Origin: Streptomyces longispororuber
Lineage (GTDB): Bacteria > Actinomycetota > Actinomycetes > Streptomycetales > Streptomycetaceae
Assembly: GCF_024448165.1 (NCBI RefSeq)
Contig: NZ_JAMOLN010000111.1
Span: forward strand, 1 to 33,962
Direction of reading: 5' to 3'
Length of the DNA: 33,962 bases
How positions within the stretch are numbered: position 1 is the first letter of the stretch; every line of letters starts with the position of its first letter. Below, one piece after another: positions 7,880-16,864 of this stretch. The position numbers and the translations under genes were made by a program. Under the pieces are notes generated by a model. That model was not told the origin of the DNA. It saw only the letters and a list, made by a program, of their open reading frames with translations, and ran no database searches.

Positions 7880-9682
7880 CTAGCCCCCGTACGCCCCCGA
7901 AGCGGTCAGCCGCAGCGCCGTGTCGATCAGCGGCACGTGACTGAACGCCTGCGGGAAGTTGCCGACCTGCCGCTGCAGCCGCGGGTCCCACTCCTCGGCG
8001 AGCAGGCCCAGGTCGTTGCGGAGGGCGAGCAGCTTCTCGAAGAGCTTGCGGGCCTCGTCGACCCGGCCGATCATCGCCAGGTCGTCCGCCATCCAGAACG
8101 AGCAGGCCAGGAACGCCCCCTCGTCACCGGGCAGCCCGTCCACACCGGCGTTGTCCCCGTCGGTCGGGTAGCGCAGGATGAACCCGTCCGCCGTCGACAG
8201 CTCCCGCTGGATGGCCTCGATGGTGCCGATGACGCGCTTGTCGTCCGGCGGCAGGAAGCCCATCTGCGGAATCAGCAGCAGCGAGGCGTCCAGCTCCTTG
8301 CTGCCGTACGACTGCGTGAACGTGTTGCGCTCCTTGTCGTACCCCTTCTCGCACACGTCCCGGTGGATGTCGTCGCGCAGCTCGCGCCACTTCTCCAGCG
8401 GACCGTCCGCGTCGCCCGACTCGATGAGCTTGATGGTCCGGTCGACCGCGACCCACGCCATGACCTTCGAGTGCACGAAGTGCCGGCGCGGCCCGCGCAC
8501 CTCCCAGATGCCCTCGTCCGGCTCGTCCCAGTGGCCTTCGAGATAGCGGATCAGCTTCAGCTGGAGGAGCGACGCGTAGTCGTTGCGCGCGAGCCCGGTC
8601 ATGTGCGCCAGGTGCAGCGCCTCCGTGACCTCGCCGTACACGTCGAGCTGGAGCTGGTGCGCGGCGCCGTTCCCGACCCGCACCGGCGCCGAGTTCTCGT
8701 ATCCGGGCAGCCAGTCGAGCTCCGCCTCGCCGAGCTCCCGCTCGCCCGCGATCCCGTACATGATCTGCAGGTTCTCCGGGTCGCCCGCCACCGCGCGCAG
8801 CAGCCACTCGCGCCAGGCCCTGGCCTCCTCGCGGTACCCGGTGCGCAGCAGCGACGACAGGGTGATCGCCGCGTCGCGCAGCCACGTGTACCGGTAGTCC
8901 CAATTCCGTACGCCACCGATCTCCTCGGGCAGCGACGTGGTGGGCGCGGCGACGATGCCGCCGGTCGGCGCGTACGTCAGCGCCTTGAGCGTGATCAGCG
9001 AGCGGACGACGGCCTCGCGGTACGGACCGTGGTACGTACAGTGCTCGACCCACTCCCGCCAGAAGTCCTGCGTCGCCTCCAGCGCGCCGTCCGGGTCCGG
9101 CAGCGGCGGCTGCTCCTTGTGCGAGGGCTGCCACTGGATCGTGAAGGCGATCCGGTCACCGGGCGCGACCGTGAAGTCGGAGTACGTCGTCAGGTCCTTG
9201 CCGTACGTCTCGGCGTCCGTGTCCAGCCACACGGAGTCCGGCCCGGCCACCGCGACCGTACGGCCGTCCACCTTGTGCACCCACGGGGTGATCCGCCCGT
9301 ACGAGAAGCGCATCCGCAGCGCCGAGCGCATCGGGACGCGCCCGCTGACGCCCTCCACGATCCGGGTCAGCTGGGGCGCGCCGTCGCGCGGCGGCATGAA
9401 GTCGGTGACGCGGACGGTGCCGCGCGGGGTGTCCCACTCCGATTCGAGGACGAGCGAGTCACCGCGGTACGAGCGGCGCGCCGCCGTCGGCGGCTCCGCG
9501 TCGGCGGCATGTGCCGGGCCCAGGCGCCAGAAGCCGTGGTCCTCTGTGCCGAGCAGCCCGGCGAAAATGGCATGCGAGTCGAAGCGGGGCAGGCACAGCC
9601 AGTCGACTGTGCCGTCCCGGCAGACCAGGGCAGCGGTCTGCATGTCTCCGATGAGTGCGTAATCCTCGATGCGCCCGGCCAC
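7880..9682 (-). CDS. Glycoside hydrolase family 15 protein (glucoamylase/trehalase type)
   Basis: This is a cytoplasmic (alpha/alpha)6-barrel hydrolase of about 600 residues. The start RIEDYALIGDMQTAALVCRD is diagnostic of the bacterial GH15 family. The N-terminal beta-sandwich (about 1-220) is followed by the barrel with IGGVRNWDYRYTWLRDAA, the motif EGIWEVRGPRRHFVHSKVM that contains the likely general acid, and the C-terminal SVGNFPQAFSH-like segment QVGNFPQAFSHVPLIDTA. Family activities include glucoamylase and, in mycobacteria, trehalase, so trehalose or glycogen turnover is plausible. There is no signal peptide. I prefer the GTG at 9682 because GGAG lies 6 nt upstream; ATG 9688 and GTG 9712 are in frame but have poorly placed ribosome sites. 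The upstream region carries direct repeats and a candidate promoter. Confidence 0.93.
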   Translation of the reverse strand: MAGRIEDYALIGDMQTAALVCRDGTVDWLCLPRFDSHAIFAGLLGTEDHGFWRLGPAHAADAEPPTAARRSYRGDSLVLESEWDTPRGTVRVTDFMPPRDGAPQLTRIVEGVSGRVPMRSALRMRFSYGRITPWVHKVDGRTVAVAGPDSVWLDTDAETYGKDLTTYSDFTVAPGDRIAFTIQWQPSHKEQPPLPDPDGALEATQDFWREWVEHCTYHGPYREAVVRSLITLKALTYAPTGGIVAAPTTSLPEEIGGVRNWDYRYTWLRDAAITLSSLLRTGYREEARAWREWLLRAVAGDPENLQIMYGIAGERELGEAELDWLPGYENSAPVRVGNGAAHQLQLDVYGEVTEALHLAHMTGLARNDYASLLQLKLIRYLEGHWDEPDEGIWEVRGPRRHFVHSKVMAWVAVDRTIKLIESGDADGPLEKWRELRDDIHRDVCEKGYDKERNTFTQSYGSKELDASLLLIPQMGFLPPDDKRVIGTIEAIQRELSTADGFILRYPTDGDNAGVDGLPGDEGAFLACSFWMADDLAMIGRVDEARKLFEKLLALRNDLGLLAEEWDPRLQRQVGNFPQAFSHVPLIDTALRLTASGAYGG

Positions 9683-9765
9683 GTGCATCTCCAGTCGAAC
9701 GGCCACGCACACCCCTGCGCTGCGACAGTAGTGCTGAGAGGGGCATGCGCTCTGCGGTCTTCACG

Positions 9766-9834
9766 GTCAACTAACGGTCGTCAACTACGGTCAACGGATC
9801 GTCTAGATACGTCGTCTTGATACGTCGTTGTCAA
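9766..9834 (-). promoter_or_regulatory. Candidate GH15 promoter with clustered direct repeats
   Basis: Reading on the minus strand, TTGACA (plus 9829-9834) is followed after 18 nt by GTATCT (plus 9805-9810), a fair -35/-10 pair directed at GH15. The decamer GATACGTCGT occurs twice (9806-9815, 9819-9828; 13-bp period) inside the promoter. GTCAAC occurs three times just downstream of the presumed start (9766-9771, 9780-9785, 9790-9795). I infer operator sites for an unknown regulator. Confidence 0.4.
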
Positions 9835-10235
9835 ACGAACTGACGAGCCGGTTGTACCGGGGGAGATTCCGGCGATCGGACTTCGTGTTCCGGTGAACGG
9901 TCGGGAACGGGCGGGGGTGTTGCCGTTGTGATTCCGTTTTCCAGCGTGACTCGCCAGCCGAGTGTCCGAGCAGGATACGACGCACCTCGGCGATCCGCGT
10001 GCCGCTCCCGGCAACGCGCCTGGGCCGAACGGGTGAGCACCGGGTGACGAGGTTGTGAGCCCGTGGCGAGGCATGTGCGGAGCGTGGCCGGAAGCAGCCT
10101 CGTCCCGTCGCTGATACCCTGGTAGCCCGTGAGCCGGTGGTCCTAGAACCCCCGAACCGCAGCGACGGCGCCTCCCCCGAAAGTACGGGGACCACGCCGG
10201 TACGCACCCCAGACCGCGACCACGGGAGCCCCCTC
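9835..10235. other. Intergenic region upstream of pyrG
   Basis: This is the rest of the 553-bp divergent gap between GH15 and pyrG. I see no convincing gene on either strand; open frames here lack a supporting ribosome site or recognisable product. TACCCT (10115-10120) fits the TAnnnT -10 pattern and could belong to a pyrG promoter, but no matching -35 is clear. The roughly 115-nt leader between it and pyrG shows no structure I can name. Confidence 0.3.
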
Positions 10236-11915
<1,680 letters not shown>

Positions 11916-11942
11916 AGCTTGTCACACAAGCGATGTACGGTT

Positions 11943-11986
11943 ACCGGGGTGCGTGCCTTTTGCGGCACGTGCCCCGGTTTCTTTTG
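11943..11986 (+). terminator. Rho-independent terminator of pyrG
   Basis: ACCGGGGTGCGTGCC (11943-11957) pairs with GGCACGTGCCCCGGT (11964-11978) over 15 positions, two of them G-U wobbles, with loop TTTTGC. A T-rich run (TTTCTTTT) follows. This is an unusually canonical intrinsic terminator for such a GC-rich genome, 27 bp after the pyrG stop. Confidence 0.85.
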
Positions 11987-12024
11987 CGCCTGGTTGCTTT
12001 TCGTACGTGGGAGGACGTTCCGGC

Positions 12025-12654
12025 ATGACGACGATCAAGGACACTGCCGAGGAGTGGGAGGTCCGGGCGACCGAGACCCCGTTCGTCGGGAACAAGACCT
12101 CGGTGCGTACGGACGACGTGGTCATGCCCGACGGGTCGGTCGCCCGGCGCGACTACCAGGTGCACCCCGGCTCCGTGGCCGTGCTCGCCCTCGACGACCA
12201 GGGGCGGGTGCTGATCCTCAAGCAGTACCGGCACCCCGTGCGCATGAAGCTCTGGGAGATCCCGGCGGGCCTGCTCGACATCCCCGGTGAGAACCCGCTG
12301 CACGCGGCGCAGCGCGAGCTGTACGAGGAGGCGCACGTCAAGGCCGAGGACTGGCGCGTGCTGACGGATGTGTACACGACGCCGGGCGGCTGCTCCGAGG
12401 CCGTGCGCATCTTCCTGGCGCGGGACCTCTCCGAGGCGGAGGGGGAGCGGTTCGAGGTGGAGGACGAAGAGGCCGACATGGAGTTGGCGCGGGTGCCTCT
12501 GGCGGACCTGGTCCGGGGTGTGCTCGCGGGTGAGCTGCACAACAACTGCCTTGTGGTGGGCGCCCTTTCGCTTGCGGCGGCTCTTGCGGGGGACGGGGTC
12601 GGGGCGCTGCGTCCCGCCGAGTCGGAGTGGCCTGCGCGCCCGTTCGAGGCGTAG
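12025..12654 (+). CDS. Nudix hydrolase, ADP-ribose pyrophosphatase type
   Basis: This is a hydrolase of about 209 residues expected to cleave ADP-ribose to AMP and ribose-5-phosphate. The Nudix box begins at Gly82 (GLLDIPGE...) and continues through HAAQRELYEEAHV. The Gly-to-Glu spacing is one residue longer than in the standard box and the late Gly is replaced by His; I recall the same spacing in the M. tuberculosis Rv1700 ADP-ribose enzyme, which also sits next to pyrG. Before the box, VLALDDQGRVLILKQYRHPV and LWEIPAG are typical of ADP-ribose enzymes, as is TTPGGCSEAVRIFLA after it. The ATG at 12025 is supported by GGGAGG (12009-12014). The window holds a second, distinct Nudix protein near an ADP-ribosylglycohydrolase. 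Confidence 0.93.
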   Translation: MTTIKDTAEEWEVRATETPFVGNKTSVRTDDVVMPDGSVARRDYQVHPGSVAVLALDDQGRVLILKQYRHPVRMKLWEIPAGLLDIPGENPLHAAQRELYEEAHVKAEDWRVLTDVYTTPGGCSEAVRIFLARDLSEAEGERFEVEDEEADMELARVPLADLVRGVLAGELHNNCLVVGALSLAAALAGDGVGALRPAESEWPARPFEA

Positions 12655-12702
12655 CGCCGGTGCGGGTGCTGATGCGTCGGCGGCTGCGGGTGCGTCGTGG
12701 CT

Positions 12703-12900
12703 GGTCGCGCAGTTCCCCGCGCCCCTGAAAGCCGACTGCGTCTGCCTTGGGGGTCTTTCGTCGCGGGCTGCAGGCCGGTGGGGCTTCTCGCGCAGTTCCT
12801 CGCGCCCCTGAAGGCTTGCGGCTGCGCCGCTTGCCTTCATCGATGAGATGCCGCACCGAAGGTGCGCATCTCAGGGGCGCGGGGAACTGCGCGAGCGACC
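12703..12900. repeat. Cluster of GCGCAGTTCCCCGCGCCCCTGA repeats with hairpins
   Basis: Copy 1 is at 12703-12728, copy 2 at 12788-12811 (one base changed within the shared core), and copy 3 is inverted at 12871-12900. This motif is a common dispersed repeat in Streptomyces intergenic DNA. Between copies 2 and 3 lie two hairpins: an AAGGC...GCCTT stem at about 12811-12838, and a 12-bp stem with one bulge at 12845-12872 (GAGATG/CATCTC and CGCACC/GGTGCG, loop GAA). The gap from 12655 to 13131 holds no gene I can support. A TACGCT -10-like hexamer at 13069-13074 may serve the STAND gene downstream. Confidence 0.7.
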
Positions 12901-13131
12901 ACGACGGGACCCGCGGTCGAAGACGCACCGCTACCTGGCAGACGCTCAGGGGGCGCGACCAGCCCCCACCGGGGCCCGCACCCGGCACACCGTCCGGTGC
13001 GACCATCCGCTGATCCGACCGGGTGACTTCGCCGCGCCGCCCGCCAAGGGCACCCGCACCCCCTGAACTACGCTCGGAAACGCCCCTGCCGACCCCCGGA
13101 GGGGCTTGCTGGGTGAGACGGAGCGTGGCCC

Positions 13132-15261
13132 GTGACGGATCAGGCGGTCGAGTCGGACGACGTGGCGGAGGCCGAGTCGTCGCAGGGGCAGGTCCGCAAG
13201 CGGCGCCGCACCCGCCGGGGTCAGGATGTGACGGACGCTCAGTTCCTCGGCCGCAGGCGGGAATTGAAGGAGCTGCGGGCCGACATCGAGCGGGCCGGAC
13301 TCGACACCCTGTCCGGCCGGAAGGTGCCGCGCGCCCGGGTCCTGCTGGTCGCCGGACGCCCCGGCACCGGCCGTACCGCCGTCGCCGAGGAACTGCTGCG
13401 CCAGGTCGCCGACCAGTACCCGGACGGCTCGCTGCGGACCCGGCTCACCGCCCCCGACGGCACCCCCGTCCCGACCGAACGCGTCGCCCGTGACCTGCTG
13501 AACGCGCTCGAACTGCCCGCGCCCCCCGGCGAGTCGGCCGACGACCTCACCGAGCGGCTGCGCGAGGGGCTGTCCGTGCGCCGCGTCGCGCTGCTGCTCG
13601 ACGACGCGGGGGACGCCGAGCAGGTCGACCCGCTGCTGCCCGAGAACGCCGACTGCCTCGTCGTGGCCGTCGCCGAGGGCCCGCTGACCGGCATCCCCGA
13701 CGTCCGGCCCTGCACGCTCGGCGGGCTCGACACCAAATCCGCGCTCGAACTCCTGACCAGGCACACGGGCTCCGTCCGCGTCACCTGCGACCCGCGCTCC
13801 GCCGAGTCGCTGGTCGAGCTGTGCGGCGCCGAACCCGCCGCCCTGGAGATCGCCGGCGGCTGGCTCGCCGTGCGGCCGAAGGAATCCGTCGCGGACCTGG
13901 CCAAGCAGCTGCACTCCGACGACAACGCCGGTGACGGGCCCGCCCTCGCCCGCGTCTTCCGGCACGCGTACGCCACGCTGCCCGGGCCCGCCGCCCGGAT
14001 ACTGCGATTCCTCAGCCTCGCCCCCGAGGGCTACGTCGACCCGCACACGGCCTCCGCGCTCGCGGGCTGCTCCGTGTCCGCGGCCCGGACCACCCTCGAC
14101 GACTTCGTGACCCTCGGCCTGGTGCGGGCGGTCGACTCGGAGCTGCCGCAGTACGAGGTGCCGGGCTGCCTGGTGCCGCTGCTGCGCGGGCTCACCGAGA
14201 CCCAGGACCGGCCCGGCGAGGTGCAGCTGGCCCGCGCCCGGATGCTGGAGCGGACCGTGCGGCTGCTCACGTCGTGCCGCGCGGTCACCGAACCCGACGG
14301 CTCCCCGGCCCGCAAGAAGCTCGCCGGACTGCCCAGCGCCCTGCGGTTCGCGAACCCGGAGGCGGCCGCCGAGTGGCTGGACGTCCGGCGGCCCACGCTG
14401 CTCGCGGCGGCCCGACTGGCCGTAGCCGACGGGGAGTTGGACACCTTGGCGCGCCGCCTCATGGCCGCGCTCGTGCGGGCGATGGTGGCGCACCGCGGAA
14501 CCGAGGCCGCGGCTCCCGACCTGTACGGGATCCACCGGCTCGTCCTCGACGTGGCCGAGCGGCGGAACCTGCCGAGGGAGCAGGCCGCGGCCCTGCTCAA
14601 TCTCGCCGACCTCGACGCGCAGACCGGCCGCACGCAGGAGGCGCTCACCCGCTACCGGGCCGCCCTCGACGCCGGACGGGCCGCGCAGGACCCGTACGCG
14701 ACCGGCCGCGCGATGGAATCCGTAGGCGGCGCGTACCAGGAGCTGGGGGACTGGCAGCGGGCCGCCGACTGGTACGGCCGCGCCCTCGCCCAGCGGATCA
14801 CCCGGGGCGAGCGGGCCGACGCCGCGCGTCTCCATGGCCGGATCGCGGCGGTGCACACCTACGCCGGCCGGTACGGCGAGGCGCTGCGCGGCTGGCGCTC
14901 GGCCGTGGCCGGATACCGCAAGGAGGGCGACGTCCCCGCCCAGGCGCGGGCGCTGAGCGAACTGGCGCGCGTGCAGGAGTACGCCGGGCGGCCCGAGGAG
15001 TCGCTGTACACCTGCCAGGAGGCGGTCGAGTGGGCCCGGCAGGCCGAGGACGTGCGTCTGCAGGCGGCGCTCCAGCTGCGGCTCGCGGACACCCTCGAAC
15101 GGCTCGGCGACCCGGCCGCCGCCAAGCTGCACCGGGGCGCCGCCGAGCGGATGCTGGGCGAGGAACTCCGAGGTGGGGCCGATGCCGGCTCCGCGGAAGC
15201 AATCCCTTCGGAACAAGCCACTAACGCCTACGAAATCCGTAGTGCATCCGAAGAAGATTGA
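13132..15261 (+). CDS. STAND/NB-ARC-like NTPase with TPR repeats
   Basis: This is a protein of about 709 residues with the layout of the AfsR-like STAND proteins but no N-terminal DNA-binding domain. The N-terminus is basic and disordered (residues 1-38, including RKRRRTRRG). FLGRRRELKELRADIERAG then leads into the NTPase. Walker A reads GRPGTGRT (75-82), with Arg81 where Lys is expected. Walker B is VALLLDD (152-158). A GLPL-like element is GAEPAALEIAGGW, and a winged-helix region follows at about 270-345. Residues about 480-680 form TPR-like helical repeats such as YATGRAMESVGGAYQELGDW. The last 15 codons turn AT-rich. GTG 13132 has GGAG 8 nt upstream. The function is unknown; the architecture suggests signalling or scaffolding. 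It ends 145 bp before ald. Confidence 0.8.
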   Translation: MTDQAVESDDVAEAESSQGQVRKRRRTRRGQDVTDAQFLGRRRELKELRADIERAGLDTLSGRKVPRARVLLVAGRPGTGRTAVAEELLRQVADQYPDGSLRTRLTAPDGTPVPTERVARDLLNALELPAPPGESADDLTERLREGLSVRRVALLLDDAGDAEQVDPLLPENADCLVVAVAEGPLTGIPDVRPCTLGGLDTKSALELLTRHTGSVRVTCDPRSAESLVELCGAEPAALEIAGGWLAVRPKESVADLAKQLHSDDNAGDGPALARVFRHAYATLPGPAARILRFLSLAPEGYVDPHTASALAGCSVSAARTTLDDFVTLGLVRAVDSELPQYEVPGCLVPLLRGLTETQDRPGEVQLARARMLERTVRLLTSCRAVTEPDGSPARKKLAGLPSALRFANPEAAAEWLDVRRPTLLAAARLAVADGELDTLARRLMAALVRAMVAHRGTEAAAPDLYGIHRLVLDVAERRNLPREQAAALLNLADLDAQTGRTQEALTRYRAALDAGRAAQDPYATGRAMESVGGAYQELGDWQRAADWYGRALAQRITRGERADAARLHGRIAAVHTYAGRYGEALRGWRSAVAGYRKEGDVPAQARALSELARVQEYAGRPEESLYTCQEAVEWARQAEDVRLQAALQLRLADTLERLGDPAAAKLHRGAAERMLGEELRGGADAGSAEAIPSEQATNAYEIRSASEED

Positions 15262-15274
15262 TGCATCGAAAGGC

Positions 15275-15302
15275 TAGACAGCCGGAAAACCTTCATTAGA
15301 CT
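15275..15302 (+). promoter_or_regulatory. Candidate ald promoter
   Basis: TAGACA (15275-15280), a 16-bp spacer and TAGACT (15297-15302) match the housekeeping sigma pattern (TTGACA/TAnnnT). This predicts a leader of about 95 nt for ald. Copies of TGCAT flank it: GTAGTGCAT at 15239-15247 and again at 15359-15367, and the palindrome GATGCATC at 15260-15267. These could be operator half-sites, for example for an Lrp/AsnC-type regulator. Confidence 0.4.
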
Positions 15303-15406
15303 GGCTCCGCCGCGTCCTTCCGCGGTGTCTCCCGGTGTGTCTGCGAGCACACTGGTATGTAGTGCATTGCCCGAGAAATCCCCTGAGTCAAGGACCGTGA
15401 TCGACG

Positions 15407-16522
15407 ATGAAGGTCGGCATCCCCCGCGAGGTCAAGAACAACGAGTTCCGGGTGGCCATCACCCCCGCCGGCGTGCATGAGCTCGTGCGCCACGGCCACC
15501 AGGTCTTCGTCGAGCAGAACGCCGGTGTGGGTTCGTCGATCACGGACGACGAGTACGTCTCCGCCGGTGCCCGGATCCTCGGCACCGCCGACGAGGTGTG
15601 GGCCACCGCCGACCTGCTCCTCAAGGTCAAGGAGCCGATCGCGGAGGAGTACCACCGTCTCCGGAAGGACCAGACGCTCTTCACCTACCTGCACCTGGCC
15701 GCCTCCAAGGAGTGCACCGACGCGCTCCTGGAGTCCGGCACGACCGCCATCGCCTACGAGACGGTCGAGACCGCGAACCGCGCGCTCCCGCTGCTCGCCC
15801 CGATGTCCGAGGTCGCGGGCCGCCTCGCCCCGCAGGTCGGCGCCTACCACCTGATGGCCGCCAACGGCGGCCGCGGCGTGCTGCCGGGCGGCGTCCCGGG
15901 CGTCGCCGCCGGCAAGGCCGTCGTCATCGGCGGTGGCGTCTCCGGCTGGAACGCCGCGCAGATCGCCATCGGCATGGGCTTCCACGTGACCCTGCTCGAC
16001 AAGGACATCAACAAGCTCAAGGAAGCCGACAAGATCTTCGGCACGAAGATCCAGACCGTCGTCTCCAACGCCTTCGAGCTCGAGAAGGCCTGCCTCGACG
16101 CCGACCTCGTCATCGGCGCCGTCCTCATCCCGGGTGCCAAGGCCCCGAAGCTCGTCACCAACGAGCTCGTCTCGCGCATGAAGCCGGGAAGTGTCCTTGT
16201 CGACATCGCGATCGACCAGGGCGGCTGCTTCGAGGACTCGCACCCGACCACGCACGCCGAGCCGACCTTCCCGGTCCACAACTCGGTCTTCTACTGCGTC
16301 GCCAACATGCCGGGCGCCGTGCCCAACACGTCGACGTACGCGCTGACCAACGCGACGCTGCCGTACATCGTCGAGCTGGCCAACCGCGGCTGGGCCGAGG
16401 CCCTGCGCCGCGACGCCGCGCTCGCCCTGGGCCTCAACACCCATGACGGCAAGGTGGTTTACAAGGAGGTCGCCGAGGCCCACGGTCTCGAGCACGTCGA
16501 GCTGGAGACCCTGCTCGGCTGA
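15407..16522 (+). CDS. ald: Alanine dehydrogenase
   Basis: This enzyme interconverts L-alanine and pyruvate/ammonia with NAD(H); it is cytoplasmic and usually hexameric. The length of 371 residues matches the family. The N-terminus MKVGIPREVKNNEFRVAITP is diagnostic. Catalytic and substrate residues known from the M. tuberculosis enzyme are present at the same numbers: Arg15, Lys75 (LLKVKEP), His96 (YLHLAA) and Asp270 (IAIDQGG). The Rossmann loop is VVIGGGVSGWNAAQIAIGMG. The ATG at 15407 has AAGGA about 12 nt upstream. A candidate promoter and repeated TGCAT motifs lie upstream, and a 12-bp-stem hairpin lies downstream, so it is probably monocistronic. Its likely role is alanine catabolism or NADH balance. 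Confidence 0.97.
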   Translation: MKVGIPREVKNNEFRVAITPAGVHELVRHGHQVFVEQNAGVGSSITDDEYVSAGARILGTADEVWATADLLLKVKEPIAEEYHRLRKDQTLFTYLHLAASKECTDALLESGTTAIAYETVETANRALPLLAPMSEVAGRLAPQVGAYHLMAANGGRGVLPGGVPGVAAGKAVVIGGGVSGWNAAQIAIGMGFHVTLLDKDINKLKEADKIFGTKIQTVVSNAFELEKACLDADLVIGAVLIPGAKAPKLVTNELVSRMKPGSVLVDIAIDQGGCFEDSHPTTHAEPTFPVHNSVFYCVANMPGAVPNTSTYALTNATLPYIVELANRGWAEALRRDAALALGLNTHDGKVVYKEVAEAHGLEHVELETLLG

Positions 16523-16566
16523 GCCTCGCGACGCGTCTCGTCAACGAGAGTCGTCAATCTCACGCC

Positions 16567-16598
16567 TACGGCCGGACCTTGTGAGGGGTCCGGCCGTA
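16567..16598 (+). terminator. Strong hairpin terminator after ald
   Basis: TACGGCCGGACC (16567-16578) and GGTCCGGCCGTA (16587-16598) form a perfect 12-bp stem with the 8-nt loop TTGTGAGG, 44 bp after the ald stop. There is no U-tract. Confidence 0.75.
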
Positions 16599-16864
16599 CG
16601 CGCATGGGTACGGACATGGCCAACTCGCCTTGAACGTAACCCTTTAACCGATTCGCGCCCCCGCGAAACGCGCCGAAGAACCGTCGCACGCCCTTGACAT
16701 GAGGGCACTCTGTTGTCGCTGAAGTGCCGACACATCGTGCCGGGTCCGGCGGATTGTGTTGCTGCGGAGCGGTGACACGCCATAGAGTCGCCAACCGTCG
16801 GCATGGTGCCACGCTGACCTATCGATAAATGTTCCTGGTCACATCCAAGGAGGTAAGACGACTT
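16599..16864 (+). promoter_or_regulatory. parA promoter region
   Basis: This is the remainder of the 342-bp ald-parA gap. TTGCTG (16759-16764), an 18-bp spacer and TAGAGT (16783-16788) form a plausible promoter about 75 bp before parA. A perfect TTGACA (16694-16699) lacks a good -10 partner. AAGGAGGT (16847-16854) is an excellent Shine-Dalgarno 10 nt before GTG 16865 and decides the parA start. No small gene is evident. Confidence 0.4.

Noticed and set aside
6143..9820. Very long open frame (over 1200 codons) on the plus strand opposite PucR and GH15
   Set aside because: Its product is Arg/Pro/Gly/Gln-rich without domains; the minus-strand frames encode clear PucR and GH15 proteins. It is a high-GC antisense shadow.
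10137..10235. Upstream extension of pyrG from ATG/GTG-type starts at 10137 onward
   Set aside because: The extra 33 codons do not resemble CTP synthase; GGAG 7 nt before TTG 10236 and the ATG at 10242 mark the natural start.
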